From NCBI GenBank assembly GCA_032716605.1, contig CM064509.1, positions 53,029,818 through 53,093,817 of the forward strand: a DNA stretch of 64,000 nt, given 5' to 3'. The notes below the pieces were generated by a model, which did not search any database, was not told the DNA's origin, and saw nothing but the letters and a program-made list of their open reading frames with translations. The position numbers were made by a program, and so were the translations under genes. Origin of the DNA: Paralithodes platypus (lineage: Eukaryota > Arthropoda > Malacostraca > Decapoda > Lithodidae). Positions within the stretch are counted from its first letter, which is position 1, and each line of letters starts with the position of its first letter. Shown piece by piece: positions 52,675-64,000 of the stretch.

Positions 52675-53900
52675 AAATACTTTACCAAATCATGAAGGTC
52701 TGTGAGAGACTCCTTGAGGGTTTGATCAGGCAAAGTATCTCTATTGATGATATGCAGTTTGGTTTTATGCCGGGACGGGTTACAACCGATGCTATCTTCG
52801 AGTCAGGCAGATCCAGGGACAGCTACCTTACTCTAAAAGGCAGGGGATCTGTACGTTGTGTTTGGTAGACCTGGAGAAGGCCTTTGATAGGGTGCCCTAG
52901 CGGCTGTTGTGCCGTGAGCTATGAGGAGGAGGAAACTTGGTGTTGAAGAGTGGATGGTGCGTGTGGATAATGAAGATGTATGAGGATTCGCGAAGGTGCG
53001 GTGAGAGTGAAGGCGTTTTACTGAGTGATGGGTTCGCAGTCCGTGTTTGGAGTCCATCAGGGTTCAGTGTTAAGCCCCATCCTCTTGGAGCCACTGTCTA
53101 GAGTTTTTTAGAGGCGGACTCCAGTTGGAACTGTTTTATGCAGACGATTTAGTCCTACTAGCTGACAGTATGCAAGATGCTGAAGCCAAATTCAGAGGAG
53201 TTGAGAGAGGGCATGGCGATGAGCGCAAGGGTTTTTAAGAGTCAATATTAACAAACACAAGGTTATGCATTGTAGGTTTGAGACGAGGGCAGTGCGAAAG
53301 AAAAAAGAGCCGTGCATACCCATGTGCAGTGTGTGGAAAGGGATTATACAACCGGGGGTTTAACTCAATTCAATGTCTCCTCTGTCGCTGTTGGGTTACA
53401 CCATGGGGAGTAAGCGCTGTAGTAGAATGAAAGGGGACCCTTCTGAAGGATAAGTCAGAAATTGAGAAATTTGAGTGCGTAGTGTGCAACGGCGAGCTTG
53501 TGTTAAGTGATGATCATGTGGCTGTGAATTTTGGAAATGAGGTCTTTGGAGATGGTGAACAAGTTTTGTTACCTAGGAGATACCATCTCTGCGGGGTGGT
53601 GGGGCTGTGAGGATGCCACTGTTGCTAGAATTATTAGGTTGTGGCTGGGGGAAGTTCAGAGAGCAACTGATACCAATCCTGACCATTGAAAAGAATGCCT
53701 CTCCCCCTGACGGGGAAAGGTGTATGCCTCATGTGTTAGAAGTGCCCCAAGGACCTATGCCTCAGAACACATGGGCGTTCCGTTTAAGTAGAGGATGTCA
53801 ACAGAATGGAGCGTAATGGGATGAGAACATGGTGAGATGGATGTCGTGGGGCCAGGCTACAGGATCGCATAACACATGTTGCGCTGAGGAGACTTTAGGT
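52675..53900 (+). pseudogene. RTE-like LINE reverse transcriptase relic running into the gap
   Basis: Plus-strand motifs in order: VCERLLEGLIRQ and DDMQFGFMPGRVTTDAIFE (about 52740-52800). VDLEKAFDRVP follows in a shifted frame (about 52866-52900, catalytic aspartate box). Next are a VHQGSVLSPI-type segment (about 53050-53085), LFYADDLVLLA (about 53130-53162, palm box) and a KHKVMH segment. A cysteine-rich stretch (NSIQC-type) lies near 53367, and ENMVRWMSWG near 53825 is the late C-terminal motif. This order matches RTE-clade LINEs. Several frame changes and stops are present, and sequence is lost in the N run at 53901. Confidence 0.75.
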
Positions 53901-54000
53901 NNNNNNNNNNNNNNNNNNNNNNNNNNNNNNNNNNNNNNNNNNNNNNNNNNNNNNNNNNNNNNNNNNNNNNNNNNNNNNNNNNNNNNNNNNNNNNNNNNNN
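53901..54000. other. Assembly gap (100 N)
   Basis: Exactly 100 undetermined bases, the usual placeholder for a gap of unknown size, at the junction of the RTE-like LINE and a C-rich minisatellite. Confidence 0.99.
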
Positions 54001-55195
54001 TCCTACTTACTGCAATCCCTCTGTATGACCCCCCCCCCCACCCCCAAACCCAACTGCTTGCTTTCTCCCTTCCTTTCTGCCCTACTATTCTGGCAATCCC
54101 CTCTGCCCCCCCGAGGCACCCACCCACATGCTTGCTTTCTGCCCTCCTACTTCCTGCAATCCCTCTGGCCCCCCCCCCCCCCCCCACCCACCACCTTTCC
54201 ACCACACCTGCTTCCACACAATCCCACGAGGCACACCACCCACACCTGATTGCTTCTTGCCCTTCCTACTTCCTGCAAGACCTCTGTCCCCCCCCCCACC
54301 CCCACCTGCGTGCTTTTCTTGCCCCCCTCTACTTCTTGCAATCCCTCTGTCCCCCCCCACCCACTGCTTGCCTTTTTTGCCCTCATACTTCTGAAATCCT
54401 CGTCACCCCCACCCCCCACTGCTGCTTTCTGCCCTCCTACTGCCTGCAATCACTCTGTCCCCCCCCCCCACGACCTGCTTGCTTTCTGACCACTCCTACT
54501 GCCTGCAATCCCTCTGTAAACCCCAACCCCCACCTGCGCTTGCTTTCTGCCCTTCCCTTAGGCCTCATACTTCCTGCAATCCCTCTGTCCCCCCCCACCC
54601 CACCTGCTTGCTTTCTGCCCTCCTACTTCCTGCCAATCCCTCTGCCCCCCACCCCCCCACCCCCCCCCCACCTGCTTGCTTTCTTACCTTCCTGCTTCCC
54701 TCTTACTTCCTGCAATCCCTTTGTCCCCCCCCCCACCTGCTTGCTTTCTGCCCTCCTACTTCCTGCAATCCCTCTGTCCTTCCCCCCTCCCCCCCCCCAC
54801 ATGCTTGCTTTATGCCTGTTCTGCCCTCCTCATACTTCCTGCAATCCCTCTGCCCCCCCCCCCCCCCCTGCTTGCTTTCTGCCCTTCCTTCTGCCCTCCT
54901 ACTTCCTGCAATCCCTCTATCCTCCCCCCCCCCCCCCTTGCTTGATTTCTGCCCTCCTACTTCCTGCAATTCCTCTGTCCTCCCCCCCCCACCCCCCCCC
55001 CCCACCTGCTTGCTTTCTACCCCTTCCTTCGCCCCCTCTACTTCCTGCAATCCCTCTCCCCCCCCCCCCCCCCACCTGCTTGCTTTCTGCCCTTCCTTCT
55101 GCCCTCCTACTTCCTGCAATCCCTCTGTCCTTCCCCCCTCCCCTCCCCCCCTTGCTTGCTTTCTGCCCTTCCTGCAATCCCTCTGTCCTTTCTCT
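54001..55195. repeat. C-rich variable-length minisatellite
   Basis: About 18 copies of a unit with the fixed core CTTCCTGCAATCCCTCTG and TGCTTGCTTTCTGCCC. They are separated by poly-C tracts of varying length (about 5-17 C). Units range from about 50 to 80 bases. The minus strand is correspondingly rich in G runs. The long open frames across it are by-products of the pyrimidine bias. Confidence 0.9.
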
Positions 55196-55299
55196 CCCTC
55201 CCTCCTTCCCTGCCTCCCTGTTATCGTACCTTCCTTCTTCTCTCATGTCTTCCTTCATCTATCCTTTCCTCCTTCCCTGTTTCCTTTCTTTCATCGACC
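55196..55299. other. Pyrimidine-rich flank
   Basis: CCTTCCTTC-type low-complexity sequence next to the minisatellite. Confidence 0.5.
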
Positions 55300-55513
55300 T
55301 TAACTCTTTCAGTACCGGTGCCGTCCTTTTAACTTTGTTCTGGCTACTGTTAGACGATTTTATTCCGTTTAATAAAGGCCTCCAGCTATAATAGGCCTTG
55401 AATCCTTTGGCTTAACCCTTTTTACTACCACAGATCCTTCTTAAGCTGTACAAAATCGTCTAAATATAGCTCGAATAGAATTAAAAAGACGTCGCTGGTA
55501 CAGAAGGGGTTAA
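55300..55513. mobile_element. Hairpin MITE family C, copy 3
   Basis: TTAACTCTTTCAGTACCGG at one end, the inverse ...GGTACAGAAGGGGTTAA at the other. Arms TTAGACGATTTT and AAAATCGTCTAA pair. TTAA on both sides. Confidence 0.82.
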
Positions 55514-55900
55514 TCGTTCCCGGTCTTCCAGCTGGCATGTAGGACAATGTTCAGCCCTCCTTTCTTTATTTGTATCTTCCTCCGCAACTTCATTTCTCCT
55601 CTCTTCAATCTCTGTCTCATTTCCTTCATCCTTCCCTCCCTTCTTTTCATTATCCTTCATCTCTCCTTTCCCCCTTCCCGGTCTCCTTTTGTACCTCCAT
55701 CCCTTCCTCCTTCTTTCTTATTAACTCCTTTCCCTCCCTCCTTCTACCTTCTCTTACCTTTTCCTTCTTTCTACCGCCGCTCCTTCCCTCCCTGTCTCCT
55801 ATCCCCCCCCCCCCCCCCCTAACATTCATAACTATCTTTCAGCCTCCTAAATGAGCAACATTTAAACTTACTGCATACTTAAAACTAAACCATCTTTTAG
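55514..55900. other. Pyrimidine-rich low-complexity stretch
   Basis: CCTTCC/TCTCC-rich DNA with a poly-C run at 55805-55820. No gene seen. Confidence 0.5.
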
Positions 55901-55943
55901 ATACCCCCTTTTCTTGTTATAAATTCACTAATTCATGTCGTCC

Positions 55944-56156
55944 TTAATCCCTTCTGTACCGGCAACATCCTTTTAACTTTATTCTGGGTACTATTAGACG
56001 ATATTATTCAGTTGCAAAAGGGCCTGCAGCAATTAACAGCTTCGAACTATCTCACTTAACCTTTTTACTACCACAGATCTTTCTTGAACTGCACAAAATC
56101 GTCTACACATAGCAAGAATATTATTAAAAAGACGTCGCCGGTACAGAAGGGGTTAA
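55944..56156. mobile_element. Hairpin MITE family C, copy 4
   Basis: TTAATCCCTTCTGTACCGG to GGTACAGAAGGGGTTAA, arms pairing over most of their length. Inserted at a TTAA in the minisatellite unit. Confidence 0.83.
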
Positions 56157-56281
56157 TATATGTCTCGTTATCCTTCAGGTAAAATAGTTCTTATAGCTTC
56201 ACATATTCGTGTCTACTTTATTTGATTTCTTATCCTGCAGGTAACATGTTCTTATCATAACTTCAGTTAATCATCTCTTCC

Positions 56282-56642
56282 TTAAGGGGACAGTGGCTGT
56301 TTGTTTGGTCTATTAATTCATTTATTCATATATTTTTTTAGTTTCCTCCCTAGATCTCCATCAAGTGTAGAAAACACCCCCCAGACCCCCCTTCAAGATA
56401 TATTTGTACATTTTTCGGTAGAAAAATGTCCCGGCCAAAGGCCGATTCCTCCTAAAAGTACAGGCTCGCTATCGCTCGCCAGGAACACCTAAATGGCACG
56501 AAGGGTCCTAATATTGACAAAGAAATGGGGTGAAAGGTCATAAAATCCCCAAACTAATGGAACCAACGTCTTAATATCTAAACACTAGTGGGCTAAACAT
56601 TAGGGAGAAGATGGTCCAAAAAAAACGGTCGTCTCTCCTTAA
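56282..56642. mobile_element. MITE family A, copy 4
   Basis: TTAAGGGGACAGTGG to GTCTCTCCTTAA, with the internal GTTTCCTCCCTAG, TCGGTAGAAAAATGTCCCGG and CTCGCTATCGCTCG blocks. Inserted at a TTAA of the minisatellite. Confidence 0.85.
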
Positions 56643-57036
56643 CTTATACCTGTCTATCCTGCAGGTACCGTTTTTCCTATCATAAATTCACTTAATCATG
56701 TTTTCCTTAATGTATTCCTGTCTATCCTTCAGGTAACGGTTTCTTATAATAACTTCATTTATTAATGTCGTTCTTAATACATTGCTGTCTATCCTGCAGT
56801 TAGCGTTTTTCTTACAATATATTCATTCATCCATGTCGTCCTTAATGAATTCTTCAGTATATTGCAGGTAAAATGTGTCTTGTCATAACTTCACGTATTC
56901 ACATCTTCCCCAAGTTGTCTCTCTATCCCTCAGGTAACAATATTTCTTATCATATATCTATTAAGTAACACTCTGTTCTTAACATTAACCATCAATTACA
57001 AACCCCAATGCACTTGAATAAACTAATGAAAGCATA

Positions 57037-57112
57037 TGGTCCTCCCGGGATTCGAACTCGGGACACTACACCCATAATATAAGCATCTAAACCATTACAC
57101 CACCAACCAGTT
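57037..57112 (-). pseudogene. tRNA-like sequence (Gln/Glu-type), probably a pseudogene
   Basis: The minus strand has a TGGTGTAATGG A box, an anticodon arm with a possible five-pair stem around a seven-base loop reading ATG at the anticodon, and a GAGTTCGAATCC B box. The first seven bases do not pair with the acceptor 3' strand, and one T-stem pair is mismatched. It is therefore unlikely to be a functional tRNA and may be the head of a SINE. Confidence 0.5.
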
Positions 57113-57119
57113 ATCACTT

Positions 57120-58309
<1,190 letters not shown>

Positions 58310-58420
58310 AGATGAGTTGACCAATGCATGAGAATCTACACTCGTAATTCAACCATGCGTATTATATCTCAGAGCATAAGATCACGGAGAGGAACAGAAC
58401 TTATATGGGCAACTGTACAT
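58310..58420. repeat. Single diverged copy of the 67-bp unit and its flank
   Basis: GATCACGGAGAGGAACAGAA followed by TATATGGGCAACTGTA matches the 67-bp unit at 17685-18157. The preceding ACACTCGTAATTCAACCATG also matches the flank at 17663-17680. This is the unexpanded form of the same locus-type sequence. Confidence 0.8.
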
Positions 58421-58564
58421 TCTCTCTTCCTTTCCTCTCCCCCTCTCTCTTCTTTCCGTTCCTCGTGTTCCCTTGCTCCCATCTCACCCCACAGTTCTAC
58501 CATTCTTTACAACTTCTCTCGTAAGAAATCCAGTTGCTGAATTTGCAGAACCAGACGCCACCAC
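58421..58564. other. Pyrimidine-rich spacer
   Basis: TC/CCT-rich sequence leading into the 34-bp array. Confidence 0.4.
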
Positions 58565-59395
58565 CACCACTATACCACTACCAGGGCTGCTTCTTCATCC
58601 ACACTATACCACTACCAGGGCTGCTTCTTCATCCACACTATACCACTACCAGGGCTACTTCTTCATCCACACTATACCACTACCAGGGCTTCTTCTTCAT
58701 CCACACTATACCACTACTAGGGCTGCTTCTTCATCCACACTATACCACTACCAGGGCTACTTCTTCATCCACACTATACCACTACCAGGGCTGCTTCTTC
58801 ATCCACACTATACCACTACCAGGGCTGCTTCTTCATCCACACTATACCACTACCAGGGCTGCTTCTTCATCCACACTATACCACTACCAGGGCTGCATCT
58901 TCATCCACACTATACCACTACCAGGGCTGCTTCTTCATCCACACTATACCACTACCAGGGCTGCTTCTTCATCCACACTATACCACTACCAGGGCTGCTT
59001 CTTCCTATACCACTACCAGGGCTGCTTCTTCATCCACACTATACCACTACCAGGGCTGCTTCTTCATCCACACTATACCACTACCAGGGCTGCTTCTTCA
59101 TCCACACTATACCACTACCAGGGCTGCTTATTCATCCACACTATACCACTCACTACCAGGGCTGCTTCTTCATCCACACTATACCACTACCAGGGCTGCT
59201 TCTTCATCCACACTATACCACTACCAGGGCTGCTTCTTCATCCACACTATACCACTCACTACCAGGGCTGCTTCTTCATCCACACTATACCACTACCAGG
59301 GCTGCTTCTTCATCCACACTGTACCACTACCAGGGCTGCTTCTTCATCCACACTATACCACTACCAGGGCTGCTTCTTCATCCACACTGTACCAG
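58565..59395. repeat. 34-bp minisatellite, about 24 copies
   Basis: Unit core CCACTACCAGGGCTGC plus TTCTTCATCCACACTATA, highly uniform. Two or three units have an extra ACTC (38 bp), and one is shortened near 59003. Since 34 is not a multiple of three and frames lack stops, long artefactual frames of up to 352 codons result. Confidence 0.95.
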
Positions 59396-60063
59396 TATCA
59401 CACGAGCGCTTTTTCACTCAACATTTATCCTCAACACTGGTCTGGCAGCTTATGTGGTCAACATATATAATATTTCGGTTGCCTAAATTCATCTATCATC
59501 AGTCTAGTTTCCGATACCGTTGCAAAATATTACAGAAATGTTGCCAGAATTTGTTTTATCATCGAATGTTGACTATAAAAGCTCTCGTGTGATGCCGGCT
59601 TTACTCTTCCATTATGTTATCCACATTACTATTGGATCTTTCATTTTCACTCTTATTTCCATCCACACTTTTGCTTATGCTTCCATTATTTCATCCACTT
59701 TGCAGTAGGATCTTACATTTTTGTATCCGTCTTTTCGTACACACTGTACACTCGGATGCCATAGTCTCTAGCCCACCCACAAGAATTCGTGGACTCCCTA
59801 TGTTTTTCTTTATACAAATACATCTATCTGGATTGATTTTTGGATAGAAGTAGCTTTTCAATAAATAGAATATATAGCTTTGTAGTTGATATATAGAAAA
59901 TTATGTTCATAAATTGGTTGCCAGAGATATAATTCCATAGTTAGAGATAGGTGAAGGCCACGGTTCGAGACTACCTTATCCGAGTGTACCTTACTTTTCC
60001 ATTAGGCATCCACATTGCAGTTGGATCTTTCATTTCCATCCGTATCTTCATCCACACTTTAGT
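59396..60063. other. Unassigned
   Basis: AT-rich, with weakly repeated TTCCATCC...CACTTT blocks near 59655-59720 and 60010-60065. No gene recognised. Confidence 0.35.
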
Positions 60064-60439
60064 TTAAGGGGAGATGGTTCACTTGTTGGGCGATTTTTGC
60101 ATGTATTCATTATTTTGCTAGTTTCCTCCCTAGACCTCCATCAAATTAAAAAAAAAAAAAAAACATCCATTAGATCCCCCTTCTAGATTAATTAGTACAT
60201 TTTTCGGTAGAAAAATTTCCCGGCCAAAGGCCGGTTCTTCCAACATTACAGGCTCAATATCGTTCGCCAGGGAAAAAATCGACACCTAAATAGCACGAAA
60301 GGTCTAAATATTGACGAAGAAATGGGGGCGAAAGGTCTTAAAATCGACTAACTAATGGGGAAAAAATTTAACATCTGAAAACTAATGGGCTAAACATGAG
60401 GGAGAAAGTGGTCCAGAAAACCGGCCCATCCCCCCTTAA
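60064..60439. mobile_element. MITE family A, copy 5
   Basis: TTAAGGGGAGATGG to CCCATCCCCCCTTAA, with the shared internal blocks and a poly-A run at 60148-60163. CCGGCCAAAGGCCGG near 60220 is a 15-base palindrome. Confidence 0.87.
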
Positions 60440-60519
60440 TCTTACATAATTTCATCCAGATTGCATTGCTCAAATCACTCCATCTATGCTACTTTATCTT
60501 CTTCCGTATCTTCCGTATC

Positions 60520-60735
60520 ACCACCTCCACAACCATCACCACCACCACAGCCATCACCACGTCCACATCCATCACCACCTCCTCAGCCATCACCACCTCC
60601 ACAACCATCACCACCACCACAGCCATCACCACGTCCACAACCATCACCACTTCCACAGCCATCACCACAACCATCACCACCTCCACAACCATCACCACCT
60701 CCACAACCATCACCACTTCCACAGCCATCATCACT
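60520..60735. repeat. CCATCACCA-rich minisatellite
   Basis: Degenerate 18-30 base units of CACCACCTCCACAACCAT. Encodes only simple Pro/His/Thr repeats in any frame. Confidence 0.85.
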
Positions 60736-60832
60736 TCATTAACTAGTCATTTTCATCAGTCTATTTCATCATAGCTACTAAAACCATAACCAGAGGCTGT
60801 TGCTCTCGTAGCCGCCAACAGTCATTTATCAT

Positions 60833-60833
<1 letters not shown>

Positions 60834-60918
<85 letters not shown>

Positions 60919-60924
60919 ATCTCT
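60834..60924. repeat. (TC)n microsatellite
   Basis: About 40 TC units, ending in CTATCTCTATCTC. Confidence 0.97.
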
Positions 60925-61314
60925 GTATTGTCTCGGAGCTTCTTGTAATATGTGTTAAGTAAACTCTAGGATATAGGTTGTAATGATAGATGTAGTTAAG
61001 GGGATATAGACGAATATGAACTAATAGGGATGTACGGAAGAAGGGGTCTGCCAAGTACGGCCAATTTGACTTCTGCAGATTTCCATGTTTCTTATGTTTT
61101 TATTATGTAGGTTAGGTTAGTAAAAGAAAAGTAGCTAGAGTGCTTTAACCCTTCCAGGTATCGGGAATATGATACCTGGTAGCATCATAATGGCGAAAGC
61201 GGCCGTTTGGGCTCTCAGCTCCCTTGGTTCACGGCCGAAATGACTCAGGACCACCAAAACTACCACCACTCCACATTAGCCTCAACTACAACCACAATTA
61301 TACAGTACATACAT
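60925..61314. other. Unassigned, possible LINE 3' end
   Basis: GGGGTCTGCCAAGTACGG and the following AT-rich stretch (61043-61110) resemble 3' ends of arthropod LINEs, but no coding is attached. Confidence 0.3.
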
Positions 61315-61578
61315 TTAAGGGGGTAGTACTTTTTTTCTTTTTCATCTATATATTTATCTATTAATTTATGTTTGAGTTTCCTCGCCAGACCTCTATCAAA
61401 CTTATATAAACACCCCCTAGATCCCCTTTCAAGATAAATGTGTAAATTTTTTGGTAGATAAATGTCCCGGCCAAAGGCAGGTTCCTAAACTAACGAAACG
61501 AACGTCTTAAAATGTCTAAACTAATATGCTAAACATGAGGGAGATGGGGTCCAGACAAAGGAACTACCTCCCCCTTAA
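61315..61578. mobile_element. MITE family A, copy 6, internally deleted
   Basis: TTAAGGGGGTAGTAC to CTACCTCCCCCTTAA. Lacks the CTCGCTATCGCTCG block present in longer copies. Confidence 0.8.
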
Positions 61579-61705
61579 CCACAAACAAAACCACTACCAC
61601 AACCACCACACCCCACACCACTACCACCCCACACACCACCACCACCACCGCCACCTCTACCACCACCACACCCCAACACCGCCACCACCAACACCATCGT
61701 CGAGG
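61579..61705. repeat. CAC-rich simple repeat
   Basis: ACCACCACC and CACACCCCA repeats directly next to the MITE end. Confidence 0.85.
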
Positions 61706-61835
61706 AAGGAGGGAATGTATCTTAAATTGTCCGTGATAATTAACAAATATTCTTACACAAAGATTCTAAATTACCTCGTTGGCATTTTTCGTTTCCGGTT
61801 GATTGGTTGCTGGCAGCCTCGAGTACCTCTTGGCT
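61706..61835. other. Unassigned
   Basis: Short stretch without recognised features. Confidence 0.3.
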
Positions 61836-62005
61836 GATTGTTGGTTGATGGTGGTTGATTTAATGGTTGATGGTGGTAGGTTGTTGTTGATTTAATGGTT
61901 GAGGATGGTAGATCGTTGGTTGATGGTGGTTGACGGTGGTTGATTTAATGGTTGGTGATGAATGATGGTGGTAGATTGTGGTTGCTGGTGATATATTATG
62001 ATTGA
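61836..62005. repeat. GGTTGATGGTGG minisatellite
   Basis: Degenerate units of TTTAATGGTTGATGGTGGT repeated about six times. Confidence 0.75.
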
Positions 62006-62099
62006 TGGGAATACAGAGAGAGAGATAATAGATTACATAGGTAGAAATTAAGAAGTGTACATGTTCCAATAGCCAATGTTATTCACATGCGTCTTATGT

Positions 62100-62539
62100 A
62101 TTGATATTTACTGTTGTCCGTTTTGTGTTATTCAACTTACCTTTAGTGTTTCTATATTTGTATGTACCGTTTGTTTTTCCTTTACTTTTAGTTACCGTTT
62201 GTTTTGTACTGTATTTCTATTTACTGTTGAACGTTATCTTTATTGGTCCTTCATTGTCTTTATATATATTTCCTGTGGACCATGTGTTTTATATATTCTT
62301 ATTTACTGTTGAGCCTACGTTTTCTTTATTTATATTTACTTTTGACCCTTCATTTTCTTTATTTCTATTTACTGTTAACACTCCATTATTTTAGTTATAT
62401 TTACTGTTGACCGTTTGTTTTCCTTTATTTCTATTTGCTGTTGCCCATCATTGTTCTTTATTTGTTTTCTTTATCTACTGTTAACCCTCTGATCTCTTCA
62501 TTCTTTTTCTTCATCTATATTTACCGTTAACCCTCTGCG

Positions 62540-62609
<70 letters not shown>

Positions 62610-62935
62610 ATACTGCTGTCCGTTTGTTTTTATTATTTATATTTACTTTTGACCGTTTTGTATAATCCTACTTACTGTTGACTGTTATAGTTAGTAATAT
62701 TTACTGTTTATCACCCCCCCCCCCACCCCATTTTCCATATTTATATTTACTGTTGGTGGTTTTCTTAGTTTCTATTTACTGATGCCCCTTCCATTTTCTT
62801 TATCTATAATTTACTGCTGATCGTTTTCTTTATTGATATTTTACTGTTGACCCCCTCCCCCTTTATATGTACTTGTATTTACTGTTGGTCGTTTTCTTTA
62901 TTTCTATTTACTGATGACCCCCTGTCGGAAATAGC
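62100..62935. repeat. TATTTACTGTTGACC minisatellite with internal (TA)n
   Basis: About twenty diverged units of 35-45 bases with the core TTTACTGTTGACC followed by TTTTCTTTATTT. A (TA)n tract of about 66 bases sits at 62540-62605, and a poly-C run at 62715-62725. Confidence 0.8.
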
Positions 62936-63474
62936 TCAGCCCGGCGATGGTGGCTATTTATGGTTATGACCTTGGTTAATTATAGTTAATGCTCGAGGCG
63001 GAATTTTAGTTATTTCCATCCATGTATTTACGAGTGAAGTTTGTGATTAATGATGATAATTATATGAATTATTGGCCTAGTTATCCGGGCCTCCCCAGCA
63101 CCGCAGCGGCCGCCCCTATATAGTTGTTTCCAAACTTTAACAAATAGGATTAACCCTTTCAGTATGACGGCGATAGTAAGCTGTTTATATATGTGTGTTT
63201 ATATATGTATTGCTCTCCAAGCATTGAAATGTCTGTTTGATTAAATCGAAATCAATTTATTATTATAATAAATCAGCCGAGCTCTTATATAGAATAAGTA
63301 TGGTTTTATTCATATGTTATACAGCCATGATCTAGTTATTTAATTGGCAGTCTGAACTAATCTTGCAGCAGCAATATTATTCGATGATTCTCATCCTTAA
63401 ACAGCAGTTCTATTCCCAAAACATAAATAAATATATTTGTGTTCGTTTTAATTAATGTGTATTTGATTTGTGGT
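62936..63474. other. Unassigned
   Basis: Includes an orphan family-C-like left end (TTAACCCTTTCAGTATGACG, 63151-63170) without a matching right end. Confidence 0.35.
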
Positions 63475-63811
63475 TTAAGGGGAGGTTTTTTAGTTTGGTC
63501 CCTAGACCTCCATCAAGCTTCAGATTACACCCCCTTGAGCCCCTTTCAAGATAAATTTGTAAATTTTTCGGTAGAAAAATGTCCCGGCTGAAAGCCGGTT
63601 TCTCTTAAATTACAGGCTCGCTATCGCTCGCCAGGATAAAATCGACACCTAAATTGCACGAAAGGTCTTAAAATTGACGGAAATGGGGCGAAAGTTCTTA
63701 AAATCGCCAAACTAATGGGGCGACTGTCTTAAAATCTCAAAAGCAATGGGGCTAAACATGAGGGAGAAAGGGGTCCAGAAAAAAATGCCTCAAGTCGATA
63801 TTTCCCCTTAA
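63475..63811. mobile_element. MITE family A, copy 7
   Basis: TTAAGGGGAGG to TTTCCCCTTAA, with all shared internal blocks. Its termini are shorter matches than in copy 1. Confidence 0.83.
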
Positions 63812-64000
63812 GCACTTGAGCATCATAAGTCGGGGATGTGGGGATAGAATGGAGTAAATTTTCAATTATTATGTACTTCCTGATCTTCTGGTGTATTGTA
63901 ACTGCTATTATCTAAGATAGGTTCGATCATACTGTACATCCACCACACCCGCTGTCATGAACATTTTTCATTAATGTATGCATCACCTGTTGCTCCTCCA
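63812..64000. other. Unassigned right edge
   Basis: No features recognised. Confidence 0.3.

Larger units (their letters stand above)
55905..56965. repeat. Degenerate minisatellite (about 65-75 bp unit) split by two MITEs
   Basis: Repeated blocks of TATCCTGCAGGTAAC..., CTTATCATAACTTCA and ATGTCGTCCTTAAT occur at 55912-55947, 56157-56285 and 56639-56965. The two interruptions are MITE copies at 55944-56156 and 56282-56642. Units are diverged, with about nine to ten recognisable copies. Confidence 0.75.

Noticed and set aside
53829..55391. Proline-rich 520-codon open frame across the N run
   Set aside because: It spans 100 undetermined bases and follows the CCC/CTT bias of the minisatellite. 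Similar open frames exist in other frames and on the other strand.
58473..59592. Two overlapping frames of 337 and 352 codons as repeat proteins
   Set aside because: Both are readings of a 34-bp non-triplet minisatellite. No domain is recognisable and frames differ only by phase.
60461..60774. Proline- or histidine-rich small proteins
   Set aside because: CCATCACCA repeat read in three frames.

Overview
This window reads as intergenic, repeat-dominated DNA of an animal nuclear genome. I recognise no host protein-coding gene. Nearly everything assignable is a mobile element or a tandem repeat, and many elements sit inside one another. Several LINE types, BEL/Pao and Ty3/gypsy retrotransposons, abundant TTAA-flanked MITEs and long (TC)n and other microsatellites fit an arthropod, most likely a decapod crustacean. 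That assignment is inference from repeat content only. A 100-base N run at 53901-54000 marks an assembly gap.

Layout. (1) 1-14578: a large DNA transposon, probably Academ-like, with inverted subterminal repeats, running off the left edge. Its minus-strand gene has a FLAP/XPG-type nuclease region and a cysteine-rich CXC tail. It is split by a complete LTR retrotransposon (3819-13195) of the Gmr1-like Ty3/gypsy type, in which the integrase C-terminal module lies upstream of reverse transcriptase. That copy lacks the integrase core. A truncated LINE sits inside one of its LTRs. (2) 14.6-23.2 kb: perfect 31-bp and near-perfect 67-bp tandem arrays, several families of TTAA-bounded MITEs, and a LINE inserted into a hairpin MITE. 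(3) 23283-31122: a complete but coding-decayed BEL/Pao element with 5-bp target duplications. (4) 31.2-36.5 kb: two decayed LINEs, a tRNA-derived SINE and a striking hairpin at 32433-32471. The hairpin has a perfect 15-bp stem and the loop TAATATTAC, the replication-origin nonanucleotide of CRESS-DNA viruses. (5) 36606-39460: a pogo/Tigger-like transposon. (6) 40.0-52.2 kb: a LINE carrying a piggyBac-like MITE and interrupted by a second, more decayed Gmr1-like element (42612-52137), which itself carries a LINE fragment. (7) 52.7-53.9 kb: an RTE-like LINE running into the gap. (8) 54-64 kb: satellite-like sequence, including a poly-C minisatellite, split and intact minisatellites, (TC)n, (TA)n and CAC-rich tracts, with further MITE copies.

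The genes here do not form a host pathway. Each is a selfish-element gene, almost all are broken, and their value is as a record of insertion order. Examples are the Gmr1-like element into the Academ-like gene, then a LINE into the LTR, and the LINE into the hairpin MITE. The observations most worth following are the CRESS-type origin hairpin, the shared loss of the integrase core in both Gmr1-like copies, the LTR-to-transposase chimeric reading frame, and the TTAA-bounded MITE families.
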